Below are positions 1 through 10,011 of a stretch of 64,000 nt of DNA, piece by piece. The stretch lies in assembly GCF_015709225.1 (NCBI RefSeq), contig NZ_JADNRS010000050.1, forward strand, positions 1 through 64,000, read 5' to 3'. The notes beneath the pieces are model-generated. The model saw only the letters and a program-made list of their open reading frames with translations. It did not search any database and was not told the DNA's origin. The DNA is from Acholeplasma laidlawii (GTDB lineage: Bacteria > Bacillota_I > Bacilli_A > Acholeplasmatales > Acholeplasmataceae). Position 1 is the first letter of the stretch. Each line of letters starts with the position of its first letter. The translations under genes were made by a program, and so were the position numbers.

Positions 1-3000
1 TTAGTAGAAATAGAATTTGAAATTAAAAAAGCTGATATCAACGACATAACTATTGAAATATCAAATAGTTTAATAGAAGTAATTCACAACAACAATAATA
101 AAACATGGTCATTAGAAGATGTTAATTCTAATATAGTACTTAAATTTAATGGTCAGACAATTTCTGATAGTGAAGTAGACATATTACATTATAACTTTAC
201 GAACTTAAGCCAATCTATTACTAGCCTTGATTTAACTAACGGAGCAAGCACATTTATTGTAAGAAGTTCAATCAAAGCTATAGAGAGTAGTAACTTTGAA
301 GGAATATACGAAGAAGAAATAGATCATACAGATATTACAATTAAATTAAAATCGGTATTATATAATAACATATGGTATACGATTGAAGATGCTTTGGCAG
401 TTGCGAGGAGTGGCACAGTTGTTGTAGCATTTAATACTGCATTTGCATCAAGCGAAGTGGCTCAAGAGGTATATGGCGGCAATACACAGGATGTTAAAAT
501 GGGTGTTACGTTATTATTGCCTGCAAACAGTAGTCATGAGACAAGCAGAATTAAGGGTGGTACTAGTGGGCGAATCAATCGTACTCAAGGACCATTTATC
601 AAGCTTTCAATGGAAGATGTTGTGCTTGATGTTTTTGGAGAACTAATAGTAAACGCTAAAATAGGATATTCACAACCACAATCCGGTCATGTCGTAGGAT
701 CTGAGTATTCAGAGTTAGAACTTATTGGAAATGCGATTATCAATATTAGAGCGAGTGCAACGTTGAGTGTTTTAGGATTCATTCATGGTGGTCATATATT
801 TGCTGAAGAAAACTCAAAGGTTTATGAAACTATGATTATCAATAATTTCCCAGGCGGAAATGTGGCGCGAGTGACATATGAAGATGTATTACCTTTTAAT
901 CAATATGGCTTGAATCATATTATAAGCACAATAGAGTTTGCATCTGGTGTTGATTATTATGGTGTAGCTTACACATCTATTGAGGGTTTTAATGAGTTTA
1001 TAGATGTTAAAGTTATAGGTGCGTCTACTGATTATATGTTACAATTACTTTCAGGCAAAGTAACTAAATATTTTAGTGAAAGCAGTGGAACGATAGAATT
1101 AGAACTTAATAATGCTGAAGTATCTTTCAATAATATTGAAGTCCCTATAAAATATGTTAACATTATCACCGTCAACATTAATATGAGTACTAAAGACAAG
1201 TATTTACCACTACCTGGTAATTTCAGTGTTAAAGTCTTAAATAATTCCAATATGGTAGTTAATTCAGTAATAGCATTATTGCCAGGATCATCAATATACG
1301 TTGATAATAGTTCAATTGTAACGCTAGGTAAAAATGGTGCTGTATTTACTACACTTGAAGGAGATTATCAATATAATAACAGTGCTGGTCATTATGGTTA
1401 TGGAAGCAGTAATTCCACTTTAAAAAGCACCTATAGATTGGAACCAAACATTATGTATGGACCAAATGATTCTTCTCAAGTAATTGTAAATGGAACAATA
1501 ATTGTCCAAGGTAAAATCTCAGGTACTTTTAGAACGAATGAAAATGCAAAAGTCATATTAATGCCAAGTTCAACAAATCAAATTACAATTAAAGAATTAA
1601 TTTCTATTACTGGATCAGGATTATCTGTATCTGCACAAAAGATTGATAAAACTTATAAATTACTTGATGCACAAGAAAACGATATTAGTAATTTGCCTAA
1701 AGGAATATATACAGTGTCTGATGGTGGTAATACTTGGACGTTAGATAATTCTGAAGCACTAATATATTTCCATTTAAACGGAGGCACAGGAGTACCTAAT
1801 GAACTTCATATTGATTTATTTAATTTTGACCCAAATCAATCAATATATATACCAGAACATGATTCAAAAGTATTTTCTGGATGGTTTGTTGACGAAGAAC
1901 TAACAATTCCATATGTAAATTTAGCAACATTTGAAGATGAATTGCATCTATATGCAAAATACTTGAGTGAAAATGACATAAATATAATGCTTGAGTCAAA
2001 TAAAGAATCACAAACTGGAGCTGGTGATATTATATTTACAGCAACGGTAAAAGATGTTGGGGGTAATAGTATAGCTAATTTAAAAGTTAATTTTATGGAA
2101 GGTACAACCCTAAAAGGCTCTGGAATAACTAATCAATTTGGTCAAGTTGCACACACATATAAGGCAACAAATGATAATAAGACTATTAAATTGGTAGCAA
2201 GTCTTGATAAATATCCAGATACAAAAGATGAAAAATCAGTAAAAGTGACTAAAAGTAGTAGTAGTAGTCCATTCTTATACTCTGTAGACTCAGCTGGAAA
2301 CCTTCATTTCGAACACGAACCAATTTCACTTTCAATGTTAAAAGTATTAGAATCATCAACATATGGAACGCTAAGATTGTTGGAAGACATTGATGGAAAA
2401 TACTATATTCAAGTAATTGAAGAAGGCACATCCATAACCATGTTAAATGGAGCTAATTTATTCTATTTTGATTATGAAGAAAATAACGAAATTATAGATT
2501 TCTTTATCGATGTTTATGGAAATCCATATAGTATTAAGGAAAGAATAACTCCAAATACATTTACTGATCATAAAGGAATATCTTACTTAGATCAAGTGTT
2601 GGCAAAAGATGGTAATTATGCAACGCTAGTAGAAAATTCTCAAGATTTATTAGCTTATTACTACATGACATTTAATAGACCAAACACCAACAACGCCAAA
2701 TTTATGATTAGTTTACAAGATAATAGTATTAGCAATGGTAAAAACACAACTGAAATTTATAGTCAATTGTTGAGTTCATTTAATGCACATCGTAATTTAT
2801 GGTGGTTTGATCAAATCTTAATGAACAACTCAGATGATGCACAAGTAGTTAAAAACTTATTTGATTCATTATTAGTAAATGTAGAAGTTTGGGATGGTAA
2901 CAAATGGATTTATAAAGGCTCAATTCAAAGAGGATCATACTTACTAGAAGAATTCTTGCTTGTATTAGACTTAGAAGGAATTAACACCGAAGAATTAAAT

Positions 3001-3498
3001 GTAAGACTACAATTGCCAGGTAAAGCACACTATATAATTGATAGCGTAGCTGTTGATTATTCTGAAAATATTGAGTTTTCTTATGGTGCAATGACACTAG
3101 AATCAGCAATGTTAAATAATGGATTAAATGTATATTCATTAGTTGTTAATGACTCTGACAATCAATATGTATCGTTAAGTTATAAAGATGCAGTAGAATT
3201 AGCATTTACAGCGCCAGAACTACAAGAAGGATTTACAAGAAGATTTGGAGTCGAAGTAAGTGGATATATTTATCCATCAGAGACAACTATATATGATGAT
3301 TTAGAGGAATTAATGATAGGTAAAACCTTTGAAGAAATTAAACAAATTATTATTGATTCAGGTAGACAAGATTTAATTGATGATATACCATTAGTTGAAG
3401 AGTTTTATTACACTGTGTTACATATAGGAAGTCAAGATTTAGAAATAATTCTAGATATCTTATTCAGTGATAACAATCCACCTGGAGAGGACGATTAA
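1..3498 (+). CDS. Large beta-rich surface/exported protein (5' end outside window)
   Basis: The frame is open from base 1, so the gene starts upstream; 1165 codons are visible. An InlB-type (Listeria-Bacteroides) repeat lies around visible residues 585-655, with the typical FHLNGGTG start and FSGWFVDEELT core. An invasin-like Ig domain follows at about 660-750 (IIFTATVKDVGGNSI ... NQFGQVAHTY). The earlier half is Asn/Ser/Gly-rich with beta-helix-like repeats. The C terminus is acidic (NNPPGEDD) and has neither an LPxTG motif nor a membrane segment, so any anchor or signal must be at the unseen N terminus. It ends directly at the ATG of the ABC ATPase and is probably co-transcribed with it. 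The role is inferred as surface exposure or adhesion; no enzyme motif was seen. Confidence 0.75.
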   Translation, partial: LVEIEFEIKKADINDITIEISNSLIEVIHNNNNKTWSLEDVNSNIVLKFNGQTISDSEVDILHYNFTNLSQSITSLDLTNGASTFIVRSSIKAIESSNFEGIYEEEIDHTDITIKLKSVLYNNIWYTIEDALAVARSGTVVVAFNTAFASSEVAQEVYGGNTQDVKMGVTLLLPANSSHETSRIKGGTSGRINRTQGPFIKLSMEDVVLDVFGELIVNAKIGYSQPQSGHVVGSEYSELELIGNAIINIRASATLSVLGFIHGGHIFAEENSKVYETMIINNFPGGNVARVTYEDVLPFNQYGLNHIISTIEFASGVDYYGVAYTSIEGFNEFIDVKVIGASTDYMLQLLSGKVTKYFSESSGTIELELNNAEVSFNNIEVPIKYVNIITVNINMSTKDKYLPLPGNFSVKVLNNSNMVVNSVIALLPGSSIYVDNSSIVTLGKNGAVFTTLEGDYQYNNSAGHYGYGSSNSTLKSTYRLEPNIMYGPNDSSQVIVNGTIIVQGKISGTFRTNENAKVILMPSSTNQITIKELISITGSGLSVSAQKIDKTYKLLDAQENDISNLPKGIYTVSDGGNTWTLDNSEALIYFHLNGGTGVPNELHIDLFNFDPNQSIYIPEHDSKVFSGWFVDEELTIPYVNLATFEDELHLYAKYLSENDINIMLESNKESQTGAGDIIFTATVKDVGGNSIANLKVNFMEGTTLKGSGITNQFGQVAHTYKATNDNKTIKLVASLDKYPDTKDEKSVKVTKSSSSSPFLYSVDSAGNLHFEHEPISLSMLKVLESSTYGTLRLLEDIDGKYYIQVIEEGTSITMLNGANLFYFDYEENNEIIDFFIDVYGNPYSIKERITPNTFTDHKGISYLDQVLAKDGNYATLVENSQDLLAYYYMTFNRPNTNNAKFMISLQDNSISNGKNTTEIYSQLLSSFNAHRNLWWFDQILMNNSDDAQVVKNLFDSLLVNVEVWDGNKWIYKGSIQRGSYLLEEFLLVLDLEGINTEELNVRLQLPGKAHYIIDSVAVDYSENIEFSYGAMTLESAMLNNGLNVYSLVVNDSDNQYVSLSYKDAVELAFTAPELQEGFTRRFGVEVSGYIYPSETTIYDDLEELMIGKTFEEIKQIIIDSGRQDLIDDIPLVEEFYYTVLHIGSQDLEIILDILFSDNNPPGEDD

Positions 3499-4245
3499 AT
3501 GCTCGAAATTACAAACTTAACTAAAACTTACAAAGGTACTAAAAAACCTGCAGTAAATAATATTAGTTTAAGCCTTAAACCCGGAGAAATATTCGGGTTT
3601 TTAGGCTTAAACGGTGCTGGGAAATCAACAACATTTAAATGTGCAACAGGTATTCAAACATTTGAAGAAGGAACAATTTTAATTAATGGATTTGATATTG
3701 AAAAAGATCCTTTAAATGCGAAACAATCCCTTGGATATATTCCTGATAATCACGCAACTTTTGAAGAACTAACAGGTCTTGAATATATAAACTTTATGGC
3801 AGATGTCTATAAGGTATCTGAGGAATTAAGAAAGATAAGAATTAATCGGTTTGCAGAGATGTTTAATATGGAACATGCATTAAATACGGTTATTAAAGCA
3901 TATTCTCATGGGATGAAACAAAAGATAGCTATTATGGGTGGAATCATCCATTATCCAAAGCTTTGGATATTGGATGAACCACTAGTAGGGCTTGATACTT
4001 TTTCAATGGATGAAATTATGGCTTTTATGAAAGAGTATGCAAAAGACGGTAATACAATTATTTTTTCTTCACATATTATGGCATTAGTTAAAGAACTATG
4101 CGAGCGGGTTGCAATTATCGATCACGGTGAGATTAAAGCGTTATTTGAAAAACCTGAAGATATTGCAATTATTGATAAACATTTTAAAGAAATAGTGGAT
4201 AGATATGGTAATAACGTTAATAAAGAATCACTTCAAAAGAAGTAA
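3499..4245 (+). CDS. ABC transporter ATP-binding protein
   Basis: A cytoplasmic ATPase subunit of 248 residues. Walker A is GLNGAGKST (residues 36-44), the signature is the SHGMKQ variant (near 135), Walker B is LWILDEP (near 155), and the switch histidine is in SSHIM. The SHGMK signature is typical of EcsA/YtrB/DrrA-like exporters with ABC-2-type permeases. The start follows the previous stop without a gap, with GGAGAGG at 3484-3490 as ribosome binding site. The permease gene begins inside its 3' end, so the two almost certainly form one transporter. Substrate unknown; placement among exported proteins suggests export or envelope work. Confidence 0.92.
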   Translation: MLEITNLTKTYKGTKKPAVNNISLSLKPGEIFGFLGLNGAGKSTTFKCATGIQTFEEGTILINGFDIEKDPLNAKQSLGYIPDNHATFEELTGLEYINFMADVYKVSEELRKIRINRFAEMFNMEHALNTVIKAYSHGMKQKIAIMGGIIHYPKLWILDEPLVGLDTFSMDEIMAFMKEYAKDGNTIIFSSHIMALVKELCERVAIIDHGEIKALFEKPEDIAIIDKHFKEIVDRYGNNVNKESLQKK

Positions 4246-5857
4246 ACCGAGATTAAATAATATAAATACTAAAAATATCTTAGGATTAATACTGTTAGGG
4301 ATACTATCAGTATTAATCTTAGGAATTTTTGGCTATATTTTACTTTTATTAACACAAACATTTGCAAGATTAAGATTACCTGATGTTTATTTAAAAACGG
4401 TATTTTTTATTCTTTTAGGTGTTTTAACAATCTATGAAGTATTTAATATAATTAAGCAATTATATCAATCAAAAGATAATCATATTTATTTAAAATTACC
4501 AATAGAAAAAGAAAAAATATTTTTATCTAAGATTATTTATATCTATTTAAGACAATTATTAATCTCATTCGTCTTTTTATTTGCTACTGCGGGAATATAC
4601 GGGTTTGTAGAAACTGATATTACAATTTTTTATTTTTTTAGATTAATAATAATTGCCATTATTATTCCGTTTTTATCATTAATTCTTGCAAGTCTACTAT
4701 CAATACCAGTTTCATTTATTATGGGATACATTAGAAAAAACAAGTTTTTACTAATTGCAAGTATTACAATTGTTATTGGTGCATTCTTTATTGTCTATAT
4801 CCAGTTTATTAATGTTGTCCTAAATTTCATTGATTTAACTAGTGCATCATCATCACCAATAATTGATCCATTAATAATTGAAAATTTAAGAGCATCGACA
4901 AATAATCTTTATATAAGTTCATTGTTTTATAATTTATTAATGAATCAATCGTTTATTCAAAGCTTATTAATCTTAGTATTAGTTTTAGGGGCATTAATGA
5001 TAGGCGTTTATTTCTTATTGAAATATTTTTATTTTAAAGCTTTGAATAAAGAGAATGAAAGAATTGATGTTGAAATAAAAAAAGATATAAAATTAAATAA
5101 ACCAGTTATAGCAATCTTTAAAAAAGAATTGATTACTTTAACTAGAAATCCTGATTATGCTTTCCAGGCTGTTGTTTTAAATGTTTTAATGCCAATCTTT
5201 ATCTTTTTAACAATTAGACTAACATATAGAGCAGGAGAGGCAACAGTAGGTAGAGAAATAGTTCCTGGTATTACATTACTAACTGTTTTAGTATTTATCT
5301 TACTTACTAATAGTTTTCAAGGGATGATTATTAGTAGAGAAAAAGAAGCGCATTATATTACTAAAATTATTCCAGTAAAGATTATTCATCAATTGTTTGC
5401 TAAAATTGGATTTGGTTATATATTGAATTTCTTAATGACAATAGTTACGATAACTATTGTCACTAGTATGCAATATATAACTCTAATGGAAGGAATTGTA
5501 ATATTTATATTAAGTATTATCTTTTCTACGGGATATACACTGACATTAGTCACATCTGATTATGAAAATCCCCAACTAACAAGTAATGAAGGTGGCTTTG
5601 AAGAGGGTTTAAATATGTATAAAACATTGTTTGTAGGTCTTTTCTTAGCGATTATAGTAGGAGTAGTCTTTAGTGTTACACCGTTTATTAGAAAGTTATT
5701 TTTATCTCAAAGAGTTTTTGAATTTTTCGGACTTTTTGTTATTAAATTAGATGCAAATAAAATTAATTATTTATTATATGGTGCAATTGTATTGATTCTA
5801 CTTATTTATATGATTATAAGTATAATAAGAATTAGAAAGGTGGCTAATAATAAATGA
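4205..5857 (+). CDS. ABC transporter permease (about 10-12 membrane segments)
   Basis: A 550-residue integral membrane protein with hydrophobic segments throughout, including a pair near residues 25-75, a cluster at 105-205, one near 255-280 and a C-terminal group at 400-545. A soluble charged stretch lies at about 285-310. Length and layout fit the large putative ABC exporter permeases of Bacillota that pair with EcsA-like ATPases; the exact family is an inference. It overlaps the ATPase gene by 41 bases, and its stop overlaps the next ATG (ATGA at 5854). The ATG at 4205 has a weak ribosome site, so translational coupling to the ATPase is likely. Confidence 0.85.
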   Translation: MVITLIKNHFKRSKPRLNNINTKNILGLILLGILSVLILGIFGYILLLLTQTFARLRLPDVYLKTVFFILLGVLTIYEVFNIIKQLYQSKDNHIYLKLPIEKEKIFLSKIIYIYLRQLLISFVFLFATAGIYGFVETDITIFYFFRLIIIAIIIPFLSLILASLLSIPVSFIMGYIRKNKFLLIASITIVIGAFFIVYIQFINVVLNFIDLTSASSSPIIDPLIIENLRASTNNLYISSLFYNLLMNQSFIQSLLILVLVLGALMIGVYFLLKYFYFKALNKENERIDVEIKKDIKLNKPVIAIFKKELITLTRNPDYAFQAVVLNVLMPIFIFLTIRLTYRAGEATVGREIVPGITLLTVLVFILLTNSFQGMIISREKEAHYITKIIPVKIIHQLFAKIGFGYILNFLMTIVTITIVTSMQYITLMEGIVIFILSIIFSTGYTLTLVTSDYENPQLTSNEGGFEEGLNMYKTLFVGLFLAIIVGVVFSVTPFIRKLFLSQRVFEFFGLFVIKLDANKINYLLYGAIVLILLIYMIISIIRIRKVANNK

Positions 5858-7617
5858 AAAAGATTTTAATTTTATTCTTACTATCTTTCCCAATTATCAT
5901 TTTTACAATCGTTACTTTAACTTCTAGTGTAATTGCATATTATGTACCGCTAGCAGTTGAAGGTATTGAAATGATCGAAGGATCTGATATTGCTGATAAT
6001 GATGTTGGAACAACTCATAATTTAGAATTTCAAATATTACCAGCTAACGCTCGTAATATGTCATTTGAAATTAGAGATGAAAATGACTACTTAATTGTTG
6101 ATTATAATCAAGGTGAAACAATTGTTTATAATAATTTACCTGATCATATTATTGAAATATCAGGTGAGACATTATTCATTCAAAATGGTAGAGTTAATTT
6201 AAATGTAAAAACTAATAATATTGGTTTTACAAGACTTACGATAATTACCAAAGATGGTAATTACCGTATTAATAGCGATATTATGGTTTTAGATAGTAAT
6301 GCTGATCCAACTGAAATTCAAGGGGTTGTCTTAGACTATAATAAAACTAATGAGGATTATTTATTTGGTAATAAAAATGAGATAGTGGTAGGATTTACTT
6401 ATTTTCCTAAACGTGCAATTAATGCTTCATCTGAAGATGAAACATTAATTAATGAAGCGTTAAGGGAAAATGCAAAAATTCTTCAATTTAATTCAACTAG
6501 AGGAAGACTATCTAATCTAAAGATTAGCGATACTGATTATGGTAGGGGAGAAATTACAATTGCTTCAAATAGTCAAACATTTGAAGGGATGATGACAATT
6601 GAAATATTAATTAATAAGTTAGTTAAATATGAGTTTAATGTTAAAAATGGTTATAATATATATAATGAAGATGACCTATTCGCTAATAATAGTACTGGGG
6701 CTAATTTGTTTTTATTAAATCATATTAAACTTAATAAAACAATTGTTTTTAGAAATGGGACTAATCTTTATGGAAATTACTTTCAAATTGACCATAGTAA
6801 TCTTTTAGAGTATAATGAAAGAGATGAAAATGGCAAGGTATTAAATGTAGGTAAAAAAGCTATTACATTTATTGGCCATAATAGTGGTTTACATCAAGTT
6901 CACATAATAGGTGCTCTTGATGAAAACCAACAACCATATGAAAATATTGTTAATGTTGGAATGGATGCTCAAGGAACTAACGATAAATATATGGTAGTTA
7001 ATGATGTAATTATTGAAAATGGCCGTTATAATTTATCAGTTAGAGGAAAAATTAATAGTCTAGAAGATGATATGACTTTATTTGATTTAGATAAGATTAA
7101 CTTAATTGGTGCATATTTTGCATCTCTTGAAATTGATAACCACCAACATACAGCAACATATTCATGGGCTACAGAAGTTAATATTTCAAGATTAAACATT
7201 GGTTATACCGCAATTGGCGTTTTAGTTCAAAATAATCGTAATAGTAATCCAGGAAGTAAGATTAATTTAATTGAAAAAGAAGGAATTCAAGCAATTACAT
7301 CAACTTCATGGCGTAACTTAGATGATGCAACTGGCGCTTTAAGTGCAAATAACTTCGGCTATATTATGAATGAGTTAAAATCCGAACAATATAGTGATGT
7401 TTACTATAAAGAAGGAAAGAATTATTATGTTAACCCTGTAATTATGTTACGAGGTGGTGGGAGAAATAGAAGTGAAATTAACTTTGAAAATGATTCTACC
7501 ATAGATGATTTAATTATGAAGGAAAGAGTTCCTAAAGGAATGATTGAAGTTGGTATTGTGGGTGGAACCCATCCATTTGTTATATATTTATTAAATCCAA
7601 AATATTATAAGGAGTGA
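5854..7617 (+). CDS. Membrane-anchored exported protein, beta-helix-like
   Basis: A 587-residue protein with a strong hydrophobic segment at residues 4-29 (ILFLLSFPIIIFTIVTLTSS) and no lipobox cysteine, so it is either an uncleaved signal anchor or has a signal peptide. The exported part begins with an Ig-like region (about 35-145). It continues with repeated short beta strands such as TIVFRNGTNLYGNYF and VVNDVIIENGRYNLSV, which look like a right-handed beta-helix (pectate-lyase-like fold). No catalytic motif was recognised. The ATG overlaps the permease stop and has GAAAGGTGG upstream. Translational coupling to the ABC genes suggests a shared process. Confidence 0.8.
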   Translation: MKKILILFLLSFPIIIFTIVTLTSSVIAYYVPLAVEGIEMIEGSDIADNDVGTTHNLEFQILPANARNMSFEIRDENDYLIVDYNQGETIVYNNLPDHIIEISGETLFIQNGRVNLNVKTNNIGFTRLTIITKDGNYRINSDIMVLDSNADPTEIQGVVLDYNKTNEDYLFGNKNEIVVGFTYFPKRAINASSEDETLINEALRENAKILQFNSTRGRLSNLKISDTDYGRGEITIASNSQTFEGMMTIEILINKLVKYEFNVKNGYNIYNEDDLFANNSTGANLFLLNHIKLNKTIVFRNGTNLYGNYFQIDHSNLLEYNERDENGKVLNVGKKAITFIGHNSGLHQVHIIGALDENQQPYENIVNVGMDAQGTNDKYMVVNDVIIENGRYNLSVRGKINSLEDDMTLFDLDKINLIGAYFASLEIDNHQHTATYSWATEVNISRLNIGYTAIGVLVQNNRNSNPGSKINLIEKEGIQAITSTSWRNLDDATGALSANNFGYIMNELKSEQYSDVYYKEGKNYYVNPVIMLRGGGRNRSEINFENDSTIDDLIMKERVPKGMIEVGIVGGTHPFVIYLLNPKYYKE

Positions 7618-7622
7618 TTGTA

Positions 7623-9668
7623 ATGCGTAAAATAGTATTAAGTTTATTGATTATGTTTTCATTTGTACTTGTTGCATGTGAAGAGATTACTGATGATTAC
7701 AACAAAGCAAAAGAACCTTCGATTGAGTTAAAAGTAGAGGGTGAGTTAACGCAAGCATATGAAGAAAATGAAGATTTAGAGGATGTTAGTTTCGAAATTG
7801 TTTTTAAACAATTTACTGAAAATAACATTAATATGGAAGATGTTGAAATTAATTGGTTTATTAGAAACCAATTAATTGAAGAGCATTCTAATAAAACTAA
7901 TATTACTCAAATAGTTAATTCACCTGGTGATATTAATGTTAGAGTTGAAGTTAAGTTTGTTTTTGAAGAAAGAGCTAAAACATTAGAAGCAGATTCATTA
8001 ATAAGAGTTATTAAAACTGCAACTAATATTTTAGTTACTAATAGCATTGATGATGCTAATCACCGAATTTCAGTAAAATTAGGTGATAATAATGAAGTTG
8101 AATTTACAGGAAGAATTACTGGTAATTTAAAACATAGTGTCATTAAATGGGTAATTCAAAAACAAACATCAGGCGAACCAGAAATATATCGTGAGTTTGA
8201 AGTTGATGATTTAGAAAATTTAGGTGGTATTGGTAATACTAACTTTACTTATAAGTTTGATAAGCCAGGCTCATACATTGTATTCCTTCAAACCGGTGAA
8301 GGTATTTCACAAGATGCTAATAGATATATTAGTAATTCAACTCATATTAATGTTGGATACGGCCAGTTTGAATTAAGTACTGAAGACGAAAAGGTCTTAA
8401 GTACAAATGATGGAATTACTAATCGCGTTTTAAAAGTTAATCCCCTAGATGAAGGTTTAGTTGGCGAAGGTGAATACGAATGGTATTTAAATGGTGAAAA
8501 ACTAATTCATACAGGTTTAACATTCACACATGAAGATGCTACTTTGGGTGGGTATTTATATCAAGTAGTATTTAATCCGGCAGATGATTTAATAGTGCCA
8601 CTTAAAACTGATCCGTTATTAATTATTAACGGGGTAGAAGTTTCAAATGAAACTGAAATGTTAACTGAGTTAAGTAAAAAAACAGAAGCGTTAATTTTAA
8701 CAAATGATATTGAATATACTAATGAAGTTGACTCACTAAACCTAAAATATCCAGTAACTATTTACGGAAATGGTCATACATTATCAAGTAAAGAAATCTC
8801 TATATTTATTAGTGTTACATCTAATAATGTTTATTTATCAAATATGACAATAGTAAGAGCTAATAGATATAACTTAATGTTTACAAGAGTTGATAATGGT
8901 TACTTAGAAGATATTAAAGTAGATGAACTTGGTGGCGGAAGTAATCCTAATGATTTCTTATCTGGTGATTTTGGATCAGGTGTATACATTAATAAATCAG
9001 AAGTTGTTGTAAATAACATTGAATTTATTAGTGGTGGACTTGTAGGAATTAGAATTGATAATGATTCAAGTGGAACATCAAAAAAGGCAAGTTTAGAATT
9101 AATTGGTGAATTTAAATATAATTCTGAAGACCCATTATTCTTACCAATTGGTAGTGGTAAGAGTTCTAGAGAAGGAGTTGAAGTAATTGCTACAGGTTTT
9201 GATTACTTTGCACTTCCAGCTGGACAAATTACAATTAGAAGATGGGATAATCAAGGTGATCCGGTAACTTGGGAAATTTATGACCAAGAAAAAACCGAGT
9301 ATCAATCAGGTGAGTTCTTAGACTTATTTGGAATTGGTATTAATGTTGATATTGGATTCTTAGGACTTGAGATTTCTAATGCGGAAGGCTTAATGTTTGT
9401 TAAGATGTATATTTCAATGTTTAAAGAATTTGGTACACTTGAAATAACAGATTTGGAAGATGAAGTCTTAAACACATATTATATTGTTGGTGAAACTGAT
9501 GAAGTTGTTTATGGTTTAGATAAACTAGTTTATTCAAATACAAAAGAATTAAATGTTGATAATCAAGTAGAGCCTAAACTACCTACTGAACCAGGTCAAT
9601 ATAAAATTAAAATATATATTAGTGATGAATTCTATTTAGGTAGTGTATTTATTACAATAACTGAATAA
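7623..9668 (+). CDS. Lipoprotein, beta-helix-like exported domain
   Basis: The N terminus MRKIVLSLL...FVLVACEE is a lipoprotein signal with lipobox LVAC, so the mature protein should begin at that cysteine. The ATG at 7623 is chosen because AAGGAG at 7609-7614 sits 8 bases ahead; a GTG at 7614 would extend it by three residues but lies on the ribosome site. The body has PKD/Ig-like segments and a stretch around residues 335-480 of beta-helix-like strands (VTIYGNGHTLSSK, NVYLSNMTIVRANRYN), resembling the preceding protein. It is the last gene of the ABC/surface-protein run; a terminator follows at 9748. Function unknown. Confidence 0.85.
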   Translation: MRKIVLSLLIMFSFVLVACEEITDDYNKAKEPSIELKVEGELTQAYEENEDLEDVSFEIVFKQFTENNINMEDVEINWFIRNQLIEEHSNKTNITQIVNSPGDINVRVEVKFVFEERAKTLEADSLIRVIKTATNILVTNSIDDANHRISVKLGDNNEVEFTGRITGNLKHSVIKWVIQKQTSGEPEIYREFEVDDLENLGGIGNTNFTYKFDKPGSYIVFLQTGEGISQDANRYISNSTHINVGYGQFELSTEDEKVLSTNDGITNRVLKVNPLDEGLVGEGEYEWYLNGEKLIHTGLTFTHEDATLGGYLYQVVFNPADDLIVPLKTDPLLIINGVEVSNETEMLTELSKKTEALILTNDIEYTNEVDSLNLKYPVTIYGNGHTLSSKEISIFISVTSNNVYLSNMTIVRANRYNLMFTRVDNGYLEDIKVDELGGGSNPNDFLSGDFGSGVYINKSEVVVNNIEFISGGLVGIRIDNDSSGTSKKASLELIGEFKYNSEDPLFLPIGSGKSSREGVEVIATGFDYFALPAGQITIRRWDNQGDPVTWEIYDQEKTEYQSGEFLDLFGIGINVDIGFLGLEISNAEGLMFVKMYISMFKEFGTLEITDLEDEVLNTYYIVGETDEVVYGLDKLVYSNTKELNVDNQVEPKLPTEPGQYKIKIYISDEFYLGSVFITITE

Positions 9669-9747
9669 GTAAAAATTAAGGCTCTTTAGAATATTTTAGG
9701 GTTTGAGTAAATCAAGCTATGGAAATTCTTAGGGTTTCATGAAAACG

Positions 9748-9775
9748 AAAGAACCGGAAATCCGGTTCTTTTTTT
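9748..9775 (+). terminator. Rho-independent terminator of the surface-protein/ABC run
   Basis: An 11-bp perfect stem (AAAGAACCGGA with TCCGGTTCTTT, two-base gap) runs directly into a T stretch. It lies 80 bases after the lipoprotein stop. Confidence 0.9.
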
Positions 9776-9828
9776 GTTAATTAAGAAATTCTATATCACG
9801 TATTTCTATGGTTTACCATAGCCAAAAT

Positions 9829-9846
9829 AACCCTTCCACGAGGGTT
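9829..9846 (-). terminator. Terminator-like hairpin behind the - strand micro-ORF
   Basis: On the - strand the stem AACCCT/AGGGTT with a six-base loop is followed by ATTTT. It lies 17 bases beyond the stop of the zinc-ribbon micro-ORF at 9864, the position expected for the terminator of a former - strand gene. Confidence 0.5.
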
Positions 9847-9863
9847 GGATATAAATTTAATTT

Positions 9864-9965
9864 CTATTTGAATATAGTTTTAAATCTATCGTAATCTTCA
9901 ATGACACTTAATCCATCTTTTCCACATGTAGGACATGTGAACCAACCATCCTTATATCTTATCAT
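9864..9965 (-). pseudogene. Zinc-ribbon-like micro-ORF, probably the tail of a decayed gene
   Basis: A - strand frame reads a 33-residue peptide from ATG with the knuckle WFTCPTCGKDG and ends at TAG. Only one CPxC pair is present, so a complete zinc ribbon would need a partner. The frame stays open only a few codons above the ATG, and no clear Shine-Dalgarno site is seen. The downstream hairpin at 9829-9846 suggests this is the preserved 3' end of a lost gene. It could also be a genuine tiny gene; low certainty. Apart from this peptide and the two hairpins, the 9669-10011 gap shows nothing recognisable. Confidence 0.3.
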
Positions 9966-10011
9966 AAGAAGGATTCTTACTCTTTGTGTCTACTAAACTA
10001 TACTAACATCA

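Noticed and set aside
9690-9745. Repeated TTAGGGTTT words before the terminator at 9748
   Set aside because: Only two imperfect copies in an AT-rich gap; no pairing or spacing that suggests function.
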